In this document: one piece after another, positions 11,017 to 23,548 of the stretch
Numbering within the stretch: position 1 is the stretch's first letter
Layout of the letters: every line of letters starts with the position of its first letter
Assembly (NCBI GenBank): GCA_003427395.1
Contig: BFEA01000266.1
Coordinates: 1,160,517-1,208,325, forward strand
Length of the DNA: 47,809 bases
Origin: Chara braunii
Taxonomy: Eukaryota; Streptophyta; Charophyceae; Charales; Characeae
Direction of reading: 5' to 3'
Program-made: the position numbers and the translations under genes
The notes under the pieces: generated by a model
What the model was told of the DNA's origin: nothing
Database searches by the model: none
Seen by the model: only the letters and a program-made list of their open reading frames with translations

Positions 11017-13044
11017 AAGGGTCTATCTTTTCTTTGGACACTGACCTAGGGGTTGACATAGACTTAGTTGGCAGTTAGCTTTGAGTGAAAATGTGTCATG
11101 GAGGTTTATCCTCTATACACTGATATTTAGCTTGAGAATTGACATGTCTTGTGGTACAAGTCTTTTTTATCATTCTGATTTAAGATTTGGACTAGTTTCA
11201 ACTTGATCCCACGAGGATCATCTTCTATTATCACTGATAACAGGTTGGTTGCCGATTTGTGGGTTCACGACTCAACTCGAAATCCACTCTTATCACTCAA
11301 CCTAAAGGTTTTGACCATGTGGTTTGTTGTGTTTTTAGTCGGAATTTATTGAATGACCATTTAACAAAGATACTGAGTACTTTATTGCTGGAAGGGTGTG
11401 CTAAGGTTGAGGCTTGTATGGCTAAGCGAGTGGTATGAGTGCAAAGAATGGTTGAAATTGAATCCATGTAGTGTATGAATTTTTTGGTTGAATTTTTGAT
11501 GTGATTGCAAATATGTTCTTGGTTCGGACTTTGGATGTAACTGCAAGCGATTACATAAATATATATGGCTAAGAGAAGTCTCACTGTGATTGTGAGAAGT
11601 GATCGTCACATATTTTTAACCCTTTATATATATATGTACATACATATACGTTGAGTATTCACGCGGCCTATTGCGACCGTGCGCAAGGGTTAAACATATT
11701 ATGCGTTGAGAGAAAAATGAGATCCTCTTTTACCCCTTTGTTTTTTATAGTTTTTACATTTGGTTGTGTAATCCGTGACAGTCGTTAAAGCCAAACCCCT
11801 TAAGTTCTCTCAAGGTCCTGGATCATGGAGTTGGTCCCTGGGCAATAAGATATGATTATCTCCACAAGTATGAACCTGTGTACCACCCACTCTCCGCAGG
11901 GTGCAGAAGAGGGTGTGGTTCTCAACGGCACTCAGCGGTTGTCTAATGTTGAGAGATTAACCCCTCAAGCCACGTGTCAACCGACACTTGAGTTTCGAAT
12001 GCAACCCTCGAGATTAACGAGGACTGCATGATTATGGGCACTACATAATACGCCATCGTTACGACCGCTTGCGTAAGCATGTATTGCTAGTCGATATGAG
12101 AAGGTCCTCCATCCGCGCGGTTCTATACTAAGTCTCTCGTGCGACACCTATCCAATTTCCGCATCGGAAGGTTATGGGATGATTACTGAAGGGATTAGGA
12201 TTGTTTGTGTTTGTTTTATTTTGTGTCATTTCGTGTGTGTGTGTATGTGTGTGTATTTTTTATAATGTTTTGAGTGTGTTGGGACATGTGGTGAGTGAGA
12301 TGCGCCCTAGTGGATCGACGATGAGTCGCGCTTGGGACTTCATCCCCCAGTGCGTCGGTTCATGTGCGGGTTCGATAGAGGCGTAAGAGCGCGTGTACCC
12401 CCTATGCTACAACGAACGAGAAACGCCCTCGGCTGGTCCACGTCTGCGATTGCAACTGATTAACTGGTAGTTCGACAGGGATACGTCCACCGAAGGAAGG
12501 TGATAGCTCCTGCAGGTGGAGGTAAAGTTGTACCTCGTGTTGACCCTATCATGTTGTAGAGGCTCACGAGAGGTATGGCTGACGCACTCAGCCGGAGCGG
12601 TTTGCAGATTCTCCATGTGTATCGCAACGAGGTAGACAAACTCCTACGTGACGATGCCGGGCGGGTCCCGCCCTGCGTGGGACCGATGTGCTCGACAGGT
12701 GGCACCGTTGCTAGGGATAACGGTTGCCTACCGTTGTCCCTGGTGGAATGACATCCAGGTATGAGAATGTGAGAACTAGGCAAAATGTGAAGTTTCTTTG
12801 TTTTTTTTATTTATGGCTAATCAATTGATGGTATTGGATAGAGAGCGAGTGAGAGTTCATTGTGTGAGTTGGTTTTGGTTGGTGCAGTAAGGGTAAGCAA
12901 GATGGTTCTGACATGACGCTCACGTGCTCTAACTAGTATGATGGAAGTTGATGTTCGTACTCTTTCCGACCTTGATAGTTGGTGGGTTTAGAGAATGTTT
13001 GCATGTCTGATATGGCTAAGGTAGGATGAGGGGGATCTCCATGG
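11017..13044. other. Non-coding interior sequence
   Basis: There is a TA-rich microsatellite near 11620-11650 and a GT-rich one near 12232-12256. Open frames at 11297-11609 (-) and 12407-12783 (-) have no recognisable motifs. Nothing further can be supported. Confidence 0.45.
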
Positions 13045-13276
13045 CTAAGCATGATTATTGTGGGAGTTAGCCTTATAATATACACATTATGGTTGAAAGA
13101 ATTATCTGAGTGGTCATGAGGGCAGCTTGGTATTTTTGTATTAGAGTGAGGTCGAGGATAAGTAAGGGAGCCTAAGCATGATTATTGTGGGAGTTAGCCT
13201 GAAAATATATGAGTGGTCATGAAGGCAACTTGGTATTTTTGTATTAGAGTGAGGTCGAGGATGAGTAAGGGAGCCT
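13045..13276 (+). repeat. Direct tandem duplication, ~127-bp and ~105-bp units
   Basis: The phrases CTAAGCATGATTATTGTGGG and GAGTGGTCATGA are followed by CTTGGTATTTTTGTATTAGA, and this order occurs twice. The second unit (from ~13172) lacks about 22 bases after GTTAGCCT. Confidence 0.85.
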
Positions 13277-13700
13277 ATTATGTTAGAAGTCATTAAGGGA
13301 CTTCGAGGAGAGTTAGGTTAAGGATGCCTAATCCCTATATGAGCATGGTTTGGGATCCTTGAGTCTGAGTTTTAAGCGGTTGTTCGATTTAATATAACAA
13401 TAGAAGAGTGAGGTCTACCTCGTGTAATGTGTTTTTGAACTAGGCATACAAGGCAACAAGTAGATGCAGTGAACGCTGTGTTATGACCTCAGTGGAAAAG
13501 ACTACGGGAAGTAGTAGATCTGCATGACACCTTGTCTGCAAAAGGGGATTTCTAATTTAGGGGCCAATTGGAGTGACAGTGAAGAGACTTAGTCTAACGC
13601 TTAGACCATCTTGCTTACCTTCGTTAGGAGAATGAGATGTAGGTGGTGTTAGACCTTGGTGGAATAGGAACCGGACTGTTGTTCCCCAGAATGGCAGGAG

Positions 13701-13738
13701 CCAGAACCGCGAGGTTCTGGGGGGGGGGGGGGGGGGGG
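13701..13738. repeat. Perfect 8-bp hairpin with GCGA loop abutting a 20-G run
   Basis: CCAGAACC, then GCGA, then GGTTCTGG (13701-13720) is a perfect stem with a GNRA-type loop. The last two G begin a 20-base G homopolymer at 13719-13738 whose length is likely imprecise. Confidence 0.7.
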
Positions 13739-14999
13739 AAAACTTCGTTCGGTCTTTTCCAGGTTTGACCATCCACTTGAATTTCTAGAGTTGGAACTAA
13801 GGACTTGAGACTATCTTTCTACGGGCATCTTTGGAGTTATATGATTAAACTCATCCATATTTGTCAGATATAATGTAAGTAAGCCTGTCGAGTGTCTGAT
13901 TATGTGAGACTATGTGTTTGATGTTATATTATCTGAATGGTTATCCTTGTGAGAAATGTTTTGCATGAGCTACTTACTTGAGGTACGTATTTAAACTTAT
14001 CAGTCTGTAAGGATTTGTACGAGTGTCTCAAATCCGATTAGCTCTTCAAAGACAGGTAGGGGCATTGCGCATAATCCACGTCTGATGCGGATTCAGAGAT
14101 GAATGCAGTGACCACTTCCTTGAGATAAGTTTCTTCTTATAGAATGATCAATGTGAAAGGTCTACCATAAGGAAGCGTGCAATCCTATGTTATTGTTCCC
14201 CTAAGACATGACTTTGAAGAAGTTGTAACTTTGTCTTGTAGGTAGTAGTGAGACCCACGCCGGAACTATGTTCGTGGTCCATAGTGGGGTGTTGTTGTTG
14301 TATCCCTTGTGATAAAATTACTACACTACTACTAGATAGGGGGAAAATGTTTGAGCCCTGTTAGGCCATGGCTTATAAGAGAAACAGCTACCGCATGCCA
14401 CAAGAAGTAGGGGGTGAATCCCCAACTACTTTGTTTCAAGTGGGTTCACAAGCACCGGACGGACAACGCACCTCAAAGCGTGTATGGTGAGGTTGTTTAC
14501 CTTATTGGCAAGGGACTGCAAGGTATAATTGTTGGAATCGGAGGGAGAAGCAGTGAGGCTTGATCCTTGAGCGGGGCTCAGGGATTTGAGATACTATCCA
14601 TTCCGAAAAAGATTACACTGCCCCTCGCCACAATATACTTCTGTCAAAGCTGGGGAGTAACGTGTGATACTCTCACAAGTATTATGTCTGAGTATACTAA
14701 TTGTTAGCGACTTCATTTCTGATCATGACGTGTCTGTCATATGATATGCCTGTTAGTATAAGCTTATCATTATCATGAGGTATTTGTATATGCTTCTGGG
14801 TGACTAACTAACTTGTGTATAATGTATTTGATTTTTTTATGAGTATTTTTGATGTTAGTTACTAAGATAATATGTCTGTTTCCATAAGTAATTATTACTG
14901 CGAGCTTTGATATTTGTGAACATATTATTATCATGATATATTACCACTATTATTCTCCTTAAGTTGGGTGGTCGTGAATACTGAAAATGATGAATTTTA
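13739..14999. other. Non-coding interior sequence
   Basis: No recognisable gene or repeat family was found; the sequence becomes AT-rich towards 15000. Confidence 0.4.
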
Positions 15000-15809
15000 A
15001 TAAAAAAACGACTTGGAGCTAAGACTTCAGGAATAAAGATTGTAGAACGAGATTATCAGCGTAGTAATGGAAGACGTATGCTGGACGTTTTTTCTATGAT
15101 GGGAAGTACCCAAACAAAACAAAAGCAACTCAGGATGTCTTATGCTAAAGAAGATCCCAGTATGACCTTGCATGTAAAAAGGGAAGACGAGCTCAAGATA
15201 TCCTTACCGAGGCAAGTTAAGGAAGGAGAGTATTTCTCTTTCTGGTGGGATATGCTGATAGACAAAGGTATCTTTATTTGAATTGAGTCTTGATTTGATG
15301 ATGATTGGTGTTGTGCGATCGTGAGGGTAACGCTATATATCTCCTCCTCATTCTGGGTCAAATACGGGGTCGAGTTGACCCTTGGACATGAGAGTCTACT
15401 CGCAAGACCTTTAAGGATAGTCGAGGGAGCTGCGGCAAAATGGACGAGAGACAGGGTCCATGGAGGAAGAGAGCAGGTGGAGACCCGTATAGAGGTCAAG
15501 CATGCCGAAAAGTTTGTACTTCCTTCAACTCCGCTATGAGTCGTCCTGCCTGATTTCCTCGTAAGGAAGTGTTTGGGGGGACAGGCGAGGATAGAGGTTG
15601 CATGAGAAGCCACTTCGAGGGTGCGAGAATGGGGATATGGGCGTTATACGTGTGAACTGATATATGGTTTGTACCTCAACCAAATATTTTTACCCCATAG
15701 TGAAAGACTCAGGAACATGGTCAATGCTGTTGACGCTTACGTGAGCTCCCATGATCCAGATGAAAGGGTTGTAGATTGGGATGAGGTTCGGGCCGTAGCG
15801 AGCCGATAG
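15000..15809 (+). pseudogene. Unrecognised reading frame (~270 codons) broken only by TGA codons
   Basis: One frame stays protein-like from about 15000 to the TAG ending near 15809. It passes through the segments SMMGSTQTKQKQLRMSYAKE, VKYGVELTLGHESLLARPLR and LPHSERLRNMVNAVDAYVSS. It is interrupted near 15279 (TGA), shortly after (TGA), 15539 (TGA) and about 15603 (TGA), with no frameshift. The composition is mixed hydrophobic and charged, unlike random AT-rich spacer. I recognise no family; position inside the 1.7-kb repeat pair suggests a relic of a gag-like or accessory ORF of that element. The minus-strand frame over the same bases (15140-15613) is judged a shadow. Confidence 0.4.
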
Positions 15810-18800
15810 AAGGTGCATTCATACTCTGCCAAATGTCGTTTATGGACTTGTCTACGGTTACCTTACTATGTAGTACGAATGCAAGGGTCAGTAATATTTA
15901 AAGTCACCGCTACTGTCTGGCTATAGTTACTTTTGAAAGTTATGTCTGCATAATCGTGGTACCCTTGAAAATTGAAGCAAGGGTAACTTAAGTTTAAGAC
16001 TTTGTTGTGTGAATGAGAAAATATGGTAGAATGGTTGAAGGATGTAAAAGGGTGGTAAAGAATAGGGTCAGAGAAAATTTAGCAGCTTGAAAAGGTGATT
16101 AACCCTAACCCTTAGATTTAAGAAGTTTTCAACCAGAGGTTGACCATAAATTGTTTGGGTTGTTTTAATGAATCCAGTTGTATATACGTGGTCACGAGAG
16201 TTAGAATAACATGCTAACTGATTGTGCGATCCCGACTCCGTGTCTTAGTCGGCAGAATCCTGACTATATACCAAATGAGCTAGAAGATGTGTATATATGC
16301 CTTTAGTGCATTATGTGTATATATCGGATCATAAGACCTTAACTTAGCTTGGATAATTTTTTTTTCATGCCCTTGTGACTGCTTAAGGATAGAGTGGTTA
16401 GGGCATGATCAAAGTATGAGAGTGAGCCTTGTGTGTGTATGAGCTGCTGCGGGCAAAAGACGCATGAGGCTGTGACTTGGAATATAGTTTTAAGTGCATT
16501 TAGATATCACATGAGGATGTGATTTTATTAGGAGCACTGATTTGACTTTGGTTCTGGTACTTGTCCTCTTTTGGCATTTACCTTGCTCTGGAATATCATC
16601 CTACGATTCAAGGCAAGGTGATTGTGTTTTGAGGGTTGAGTTTATTTTTGGCCATATCACCCTGAGTTATGAAGGAGTACACGCCCAAATGTTTGTATAT
16701 AAGAGTCGTTTTAAATTGAGTACGTTTTGAGTTTAAGTCATTTGGACTCTATGACATCAAGGATTGGGGTAGAAAACTTTCTTTTCCTGCGCCTTGTTGA
16801 GGTATGAGAGGGGAATATGCAGCATTATGACTCGAGGCCGCTGTAAACTTTTGAATGATCAAGGTATGGTGGGCCTTGTGTTACTTTTGGATATATGTAT
16901 ATGTCTTGGATTACTTGGATTCATCTGATTTGAGGGGCGCGATTACGCCCTGATTAGAGTTGTTTTAGCATAGCTTTGGTCAGGAAGGCTACAATTTCTT
17001 ATGTGGTATTGGTACCATTTTGAGTTGAGATTGTTCAACTCTAAGTGGACATATGTAATTCAAGACTATGATTGTTCGCTTTTGAGTTGGGATATTACAC
17101 CCCTGAGTATATATTGAGTTGGGATATTACAACCCTGAGTATATATCGAGTTGAGATTTTATATGAGACTACTTCTTGTATACGATGATCACAATCACTC
17201 TCACATGTGTGATTTTGTCCTGATGAATGAAAATTTTGAGTGAGAGATGCGCATGAAACATCTCATGTGCTTTATGGATTGTGAATGTGTTTATTGGTGA
17301 ACTCTCTACTCATCGATATACTCGTGCGGTTTGCCTATGGGCGGATGATAAGGCCAGGTATAAGGGGAGAAAGTGCAGTCTGTTTCTGTGAAGGATGTGA
17401 GAATCCTAAGGAATTTATGGGTCTTTGAGACTCGAATGCTTACCATGCTGAATGTTTATTGTTGAATGGTGATGGGGACCCGTAAACTGGTCTCTCAATT
17501 TGAGTTGTTTTATGGTTGTAACACCTTCAAGTGGAAAGGTAGTCTTTTGTTTATTTCAAGACTCATCTTCAGAAGAAAAATGTTTTAAAGAAAGGTCGTG
17601 TGAAAGTTCATCCTGGAAAGAGAGGGATTACTGAGAGACCTAATGAGTGAAACCTCCTTCGATTGAACGGTGGTTAACAAATTTAATGGCATGGGAAGCT
17701 TACTTGAAAACTAAAGTCTGAAGAGAAGGACCAAATTTTTGTTTGGACATCGGTGAAATTTTGGGATGCCGCAAAGTGATTAATTTTGAGAGATGTCATT
17801 GAATTGAGTGATTTCTTGCTTTGATCAAGCACGGAGACCACGACCTTGTGAATCTGGTGGTGATTTTGTTTTATGAATGTGGAGAGGATGTCGTGCTCTC
17901 TGTGTTGTTCCACAGAGAGACTCATAAATGTTTTTTATGTGTGAGAGAGTTTTGCGTAGTCCCTCAATAGGCCAGTGTTGTTGCGACACACCGTCGAGTC
18001 ACCTGTGCTAATCTCGAGGCATATACAGGAATACCAAGCTAAATGGTAAAGTTCAGCACCACTAGGGCACAACCCCTAGCGATGGCTGCTGATTGGCGGC
18101 AGCGGGCCCACGTCTTATCAAGGGAGTAAAGACTTAAAGAGTGTGGCCATCTAGGAGGGTTCTACTCGTGTGGGATGTCGTTGAGATAAGAGTCGAGTCA
18201 ATTGAGTCTGAGGGTAGTCCTGATTGAATGCTTATCAGGAGAAAACCTATTGTTGCGCAACCAGTGAAGACACTGCCACTAAAATAACAACGCGGTGGAC
18301 AATAGACCTAGCTCGATCAACCAGACTATGGTGGACCAAGATGAAGACGTGACCTTCCTGTACTAGACTGCAGGAAGAGTCTAAGATAATATTATATATA
18401 TACATATATATGTACTTGATTGTGGAAATTGTTGGGAGGAACACAATAATGCCTTCAAAGGTCTCGGTTAGGGTCCGCGTCCCTAGTTATGGCCCTGCTT
18501 GCAGGGTAGAGACTAAATAAGACACTTAACGAGAAGCCGACATTTGTCCAGGACAATGGGGAGAGGATGATTGAGAGGGCCGCTAGGACTTATGCTGTAG
18601 TACGTATGCCTAGTACACTTACGTCCTACTGTCAGGACAATAAAGACCCATGTTAGAATCCTGACACCATATAGTTGTATTTGACATGGATTGATGGAGG
18701 CCTCAAACCAGAGTCTGTCGACTAATCAGATTGGTTATTTTCTCGTCAACATTTTAGATTATGGATGAACTGATAGTTATTTTTTATTTTGCGAAGCGAC

Positions 18801-18830
18801 GGGGACGTCACTTAATATGGTCCGGTAAGT
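15810..18830. other. Non-coding interior sequence with small repeats
   Basis: Includes a 32-bp direct duplication at about 17084-17147 (GAGTTGGGATATTACA phrase twice) and a TA/CATA-rich stretch near 18388-18415. Open frames at 16542-16730 (+) and 17683-17925 (-) have no motif. No gene is supported. Confidence 0.45.
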
Positions 18831-20520
18831 TGTCGGTGCGAATACCCTTACAAAGGTATCCTCCCTAGTTTTTGCAAATGACGGAAAATAAATGGTTCAA
18901 GGTTTGCAGGGCGCAGTCGTGTTCGTGGTTTACGATGACTGGATGGTTGAATACATTAGAGGGTGTGTGGGCGAGCAGATTTAAGGTGTGAGTGATCTTT
19001 CCTTGTTGATGATTGTGAGGGCGGCATAGTTGCCGGCCAAGTTTTTATTTTTTGATTAAATTAGCATTAAAAAGATAATGTCTCTTGGCTGGTGCGCTTG
19101 CCTGTGACTTGTGTATACGTGTGGAGGACGACGTTGACAGCAATGAGATTTTGAAAACATTTCGGTAGATCTACGCATCGCGCAATATCCGCTTATTTAA
19201 GTGTCCGACAAAACTAGACCCAGACTTGGGCCTAGTATTATTGGTTACAAAGTCGGACTTTCATCAAAGAGATTTAGGGATCGAGGCCAGCAGGCGGAGG
19301 CGCAAGAATATTCGGAGCGGCGAGGGGGAAACCAACGGGTTGAGGGCCCTGCGAGACTATCCCCATGGTTTTGCGCACCACAGGATTGCGAGGCGGGACC
19401 AAGGCGGTACTAGTAAGCCGTTGATTTTGCTTTCCCCTCGGCGAGCTGTTTTGCTTTTGTGATCTTTATTTTAATTTTTATTCATCTTTATACTCCGGCC
19501 TCCTTTGACTCAGGCGTAACGCTGGATTTAGTGATCGTCACGACAGTCGAGGACCTTGAGGGTCTGTTCGGATTCCTATGTATTAGGGGTGCTGGCAAAA
19601 TTTCTCTATCCCACCCATCTTGAATCACAAACCAAGGAGTTCAACGTATGTGTGAGCCGATGGGTAGTTAGCCCACAAGGCGGAAGAAACCTGGCTAACA
19701 AGGGCCCTCCGCAGGTACGTCATCCGCTTACCTCCTGCTGCTATAAGAGATTTGAGTTCGAGCCATGCCTTGGGACCCAAAAGATGTGAGTCATGCACAA
19801 GCGCATCAGGGAGAAAGCCGCAGGCTGAAAGTGACCGATCACAAAGGATCCATCTCACCTAGCTCATGTTCCGGGCTTTATAGCAGGCCCATGACTTTCC
19901 ACTCTTCGAGGAGTCAATGACAGTTAAAGCATGGGCCGTACTCCTCACTAGTTCTTGACTTCTGGACGCCTGTAGGCTGTATCAACACCCCCTTGGTATC
20001 TAGGTTAATGCTCAAGAAGAAGTATCGGCTCTCTGTAGTGCAGGCGGTCGTTGAACTTGGCATAGACGCGAGAGATCACTCAGACTATCGGGTGGCTGAC
20101 TCCCTTTGAAGTTTTCTCAGGACACATTGGACAAAACCTGTAGCGGAGTTAAAATACAGTCAGTCATTTTTTTTTGCTGGTTTGTAGTGAGGACGACCGC
20201 TACCGAGCGCTGCGACCGCATAGAGGTAGGGAGACGAGAACACAACCAACGAAAGAGTGAACGAGTGGAGGTGCCGCCTGCAGAAAAAGGTTGAATCTGG
20301 CCGCGGGTCAGAACCAAAGTGCTTTGTGGAAAAGGAACGAAGATGACGAGGAAAGGAACGAGACGATGAGGCCATGAAGGGGAGCGCAAAACCTACTTCG
20401 TCCTTGGGGAAAGCTGAACATGGTTAGTAGGAGCGAGAAAAGTAGAATGGACTTTGACACAATCTGCACGAGGTACACTCGGACATGAAAAGTGATGGGG
20501 AAGAACAGAAGCAAGCGAGA
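18831..20520 (+). repeat. ~1.7-kb direct repeat, copy B (putative long terminal repeat)
   Basis: It starts TGTCGGTGCGAATACCC and ends at AGCAAGCGAGA, mirroring copy A at 5670-7379 in the same orientation. Differences are mainly scattered substitutions and small indels. With copy A it would define a ~14.8-kb element lacking recognised gag-pol, like the LARD class of non-autonomous LTR elements. Confidence 0.75.
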
Positions 20521-20525
20521 GAATG

Positions 20526-20719
20526 CACAAGCGGTTATCGGGTAGCTGAAAATTCAGGAATGAAAATTCTGAAGTGAGAGTTTTTGACTGTCTGAAAATC
20601 CTGAATGGTCGTGAAGTGTGAAAGGTCCGAAGACCCTGAAAACCACCTGTTTAGGTAGTCTGCATCCTGAAGTGGTCAAGGGTGTCTTGAAGTGGTCAAG
20701 TGAGAGTTATGGGCAGTCT

Positions 20720-20722
<3 letters not shown>
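20526..20722 (+). repeat. Second copy of the 3.1-kb foldback repeat family
   Basis: It shares ACAAGCGGTTAT, GGTAGC, then CTGAAAATCCTGAATGGTC and ACCCTGAAAACCACCTGTTT with 3108-3515. Only the forward unit is present, so it cannot form the long hairpin. It abuts the end of the 1.7-kb repeat. Confidence 0.75.
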
Positions 20723-20772
<50 letters not shown>

Positions 20773-20903
20773 GGAATAGCCCTTTACGTAAGCCCTCTAT
20801 TCCGGCGGTGGTAAGAGAACCGTCNGAATTGAGGGCTTATTTGTTGGGCTGCTCCATCTATTGGTGGGGAGCGTCACCTGCTGGAAACCGGGTCCAGCGT
20901 CCC
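20722..20903 (-). mobile_element. 3' terminal stem-loop module and A tail of the minus-strand LINE
   Basis: Read on the minus strand, the stem-loop with arms at 20893-20898 and 20880-20885 (GCTGGA, loop CCCGGTT, TCCAGC) is followed by about 100 bases, a C run, and a ~30-A tail (T run on plus, about 20722-20752). One N lies at 20825. The position, just beyond the LINE ORF and its 3' UTR, makes this the likely 3' end of that element. Confidence 0.65.
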
Positions 20904-21546
20904 ATTGATACATCTTTTAGTACATAAAATGTCCCACTAATACATTTTAGAACTCACAGTGCGATGTTTATTGTTTCCTAAGGCTCTGACAATTTCTGTC
21001 GCATCCTGGGGCCCCGTTATCCCATAGAGCTGCCAGTATCACCCATCCCATATTGGAACACCCCTTGTCTATTAGCCCTTCCTTATTTAGTAGCCCCCCT
21101 GTGTTTCTTTAAACCCTTATAGCCTTTTAAGCCCTTTAAATCCTTTCCCTTCTCAGGGCTCATATAAAGCACATTCATTATCCTACTAGCCTGAGGATCC
21201 TTTTAAGCCCTTTAAACCCTTTCCCTTCTCAGGGCCCATGTAAAGCACATTCATAATCCGACTAGCCTTAGGATCAGCATGAGGTGGAATGCAACCCAAT
21301 GCATCGTCATTTTTGAAGTGTAGGGATCAGCCACAACACTGTGCACCTTGAGTCCTCAAACCGTTGTGCCGTAGCCTGCCTGATCACAGTATCCCTTTGC
21401 TAGACTTCCTTCGTGGTGTAAGGGCCTTGCTCCCTTAGATGCATCGGTGTTCCTGGTTCCAGCTGCAGGACATGCGGCAGTGAGACGACGACTGTTGCTC
21501 TAGTCCTTGGTGTCGTTACTGTTGTTGTCGTCTGTCAGTCCAACCT
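20904..21546 (-). other. LINE 3' untranslated region with a 76-bp tandem duplication
   Basis: There is no open frame of note. The phrase CCTTTTAAGCCCTTTAAA begins two ~76-bp copies at 21123 and 21199, ending near 21274. It lies between the stop of the LINE ORF and the terminal module. Confidence 0.6.
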
Positions 21547-22645
21547 TCAATTGTCTCTCGTGTTGTTGCCAGTCAGTTGAGCGATTTGAAGGGAGTGAGC
21601 GGGGGGAGGTGGTGGAGGAACAACGGGGAGGGGGGGGCATGGGTGAAGGGAGGTGGTTGTGGTGGCAGGGGAACGAGGGAGTGAGGGGGCATTGGTGACT
21701 GGATTGGGTGTCGTGGATGTGGCGGGAAGGGGGTGTGATAGGTGGTTCGAGAGAAGGACAAAGTTAGGTTGAAGATAGGGAACCTGGAAATCAACAAATG
21801 GTTTCCTCTGCCAGGTGGGTTCCATGGACCTCCATGGTTTCCATACGATGTTCAGATCAACATCCTGAGCCGAAAACAATCCTTTGGGGTCCTGCCATAT
21901 TTGCATGTAGGAGTCGCGGATCGCTTGTCTGGCAATGGGGTCTTTCTCTTCAAAGTGTTGTTGCTTCATGGACTTCCAGGCTTGCTCGGTATTAGCCCTG
22001 ATGTCTTCCACGATGGCTTGTTGTGCCTGCTGCAATCCAAATTTGTGGTCCTTCCTTTCAAAGGAGCATCGGGCTCTCCATGCGAGCATGAGGAGGTGCA
22101 GCTTTGTGTAGGAAAAGAGGTTGGTCGCGAATGGGGACCAGTGGGTCAGCAGTCATCTCTGTTCTCCCGATAGTAGGAGCCCAAGATCCCAGGGTATGTG
22201 GTGGCTAGTGAGGGAATGGAAGGCCGCGTCCCACCACTGCCATAGCTGGGTAACCATAGGACACGCCGATAGGCAATGTTCGAGAGTTGCTCGGGCTGGC
22301 TGTCGGGATCCGTAAGAATAGGCATAAATGGATGACAACTTCCCTTGTTGTTCAAGGTCAGTACGTGACACATATGCTGTAAGCGCTCTCTTTAGCCTGA
22401 CATATTGTTTCTTGTTTAGTGGCCATACTGCCAATTTATACCAAATGGCCGCTAAGATGGCGCTGTTAATTGCAAGTGCCCTCCCTACCAATGAGGTGTG
22501 TAGGTCTTCCCATTTTGCTAGTCTATCCACTGCCATATTCACCAGCGTGTCCCCATGGTCCGGTGGGGGCCCTACTGCAGTGAGTCGCACCCCCAACACT
22601 TTGATTGCGTCTACCTTGCGGGCCCTCGGTCGGGACGGGGTGTCC
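21547..22645 (-). pseudogene. LINE ORF2 C-terminal part: thumb, zf-RVT remnant, proline-rich tail
   Basis: From 22599 downward the translation reads through RLAKWEDLHTSLVGRALAIN and a thumb-like stretch, then ARATLEHCLSACPMVTQLWQ, which fits the LEH..C..CP...LW core of zf-RVT. The usual 200-300 residues between thumb and zf-RVT look internally deleted. From 22089 to 21547 comes an arginine/glutamine-rich helix-like stretch and a Pro/Ser/Thr-rich tail (PPPPPP near the end). Frame changes separate it from the RT part. It is a relic of a polyprotein that would copy LINE RNA at the target site. Confidence 0.7.
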
Positions 22646-23548
22646 CTATGGATGAAGCCACCAGCCCTCTGTCTTGGATCCCCAGTTGACTCTCATGTCG
22701 GCCGCCAAGGAGAAAAGATGTATCACTTCGGTGAGGGCTTGGAGGCTGACCGGAGCTGCACATAGGAGGACGGTGAGGTCATATGCAAACATCGATGTTA
22801 CCGGTTTAAGATGTTGAGGTATGTCCGGGATAGGCACCTTGCTAATCAGGGGATGGGATCTAATTAGTGATGCCTCCATGACTATAACAAACAACGGTGC
22901 AATGGGATCACCTTGACGTACCGACCTCTGAAGGTGTATCGGTGGTGAGAGGTGACCATTGAGCATTATGTTCGTTGTAGCTGATCTGTGTAGCAGCTGC
23001 ACGCATCGACCGAAAGTCGGGCCAAAGTTCATCCTAGCAAGGCACATGTCTAGGAAGTCCCAATCAACGTGATCGTACGCTTTCTCAAAGTTAATAAAAA
23101 GGATTGCAACTTGGACTTTTCGCTAACGGGCGTACTTGATGGTCTCGTTAACGAGCAGGATGTTATCCTGGATGTTTCGATTAGGCATGAAGCCTGTTTG
23201 GTCCGGGTGGATGAGTATGTTCATGAAGGGTAGCAGTCTGTTTGTCAGAGCTTTGATTACCAGCTTATACGGGACCGTTGGGTCGGGGAGGAGAGTAATA
23301 GGTCGATAGTTTCTAATATTTTTTTTATCCCCTTTCTTATATAAGAGAGTTGTGACCCCTTGTCCAATCATTCCCCCAAACGAGCCCTCGTTCTGCACCG
23401 CCTTGATATATTCCATGATATCCTCACTCAGGAGATTCCAGAATTGTACCCAAAATTCCTTAGGGAACGAGTCTATCCTAGGTGTCTTCTCCTCTTCCAT
23501 GCCTTGGAGGGCCCCCCTGACCTCTTGTGGAGTTAATGGGCTGTCCAC
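22646..23548 (-). pseudogene. LINE reverse transcriptase palm/fingers, catalytically dead
   Basis: The RT signatures are clear: KKNIRNYRPITLLPDPTVPY, then IHPDQTGFMPNRNIQDN, then a motif-A block reading LFINFEKAYDHVDWDFL, then RSVRQGDPIAPLFVIV. The motif-C block reads FAYDLTVLL. The motif-A catalytic Asp is Asn (codon at 23090-23092) and the first Asp of the FADD-type motif C is Tyr (22781-22783). Both losses would abolish polymerisation. A stop lies near 23123 and a frame change at the 23.55-kb junction. The fold and motif order are typical of plant L1-like/RTE-like LINEs. Confidence 0.85.

Noticed and set aside
15140-15613. 157-residue minus-strand ORF
   Set aside because: The plus-strand frame over the same bases looks more protein-like; the minus frame has Ser/Thr-rich shadow composition and no motif.
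21742-22765. Plus-strand ORFs of 143-145 residues
   Set aside because: They are antisense shadows of the minus-strand LINE ORF, whose RT and zf-RVT motifs are clear.
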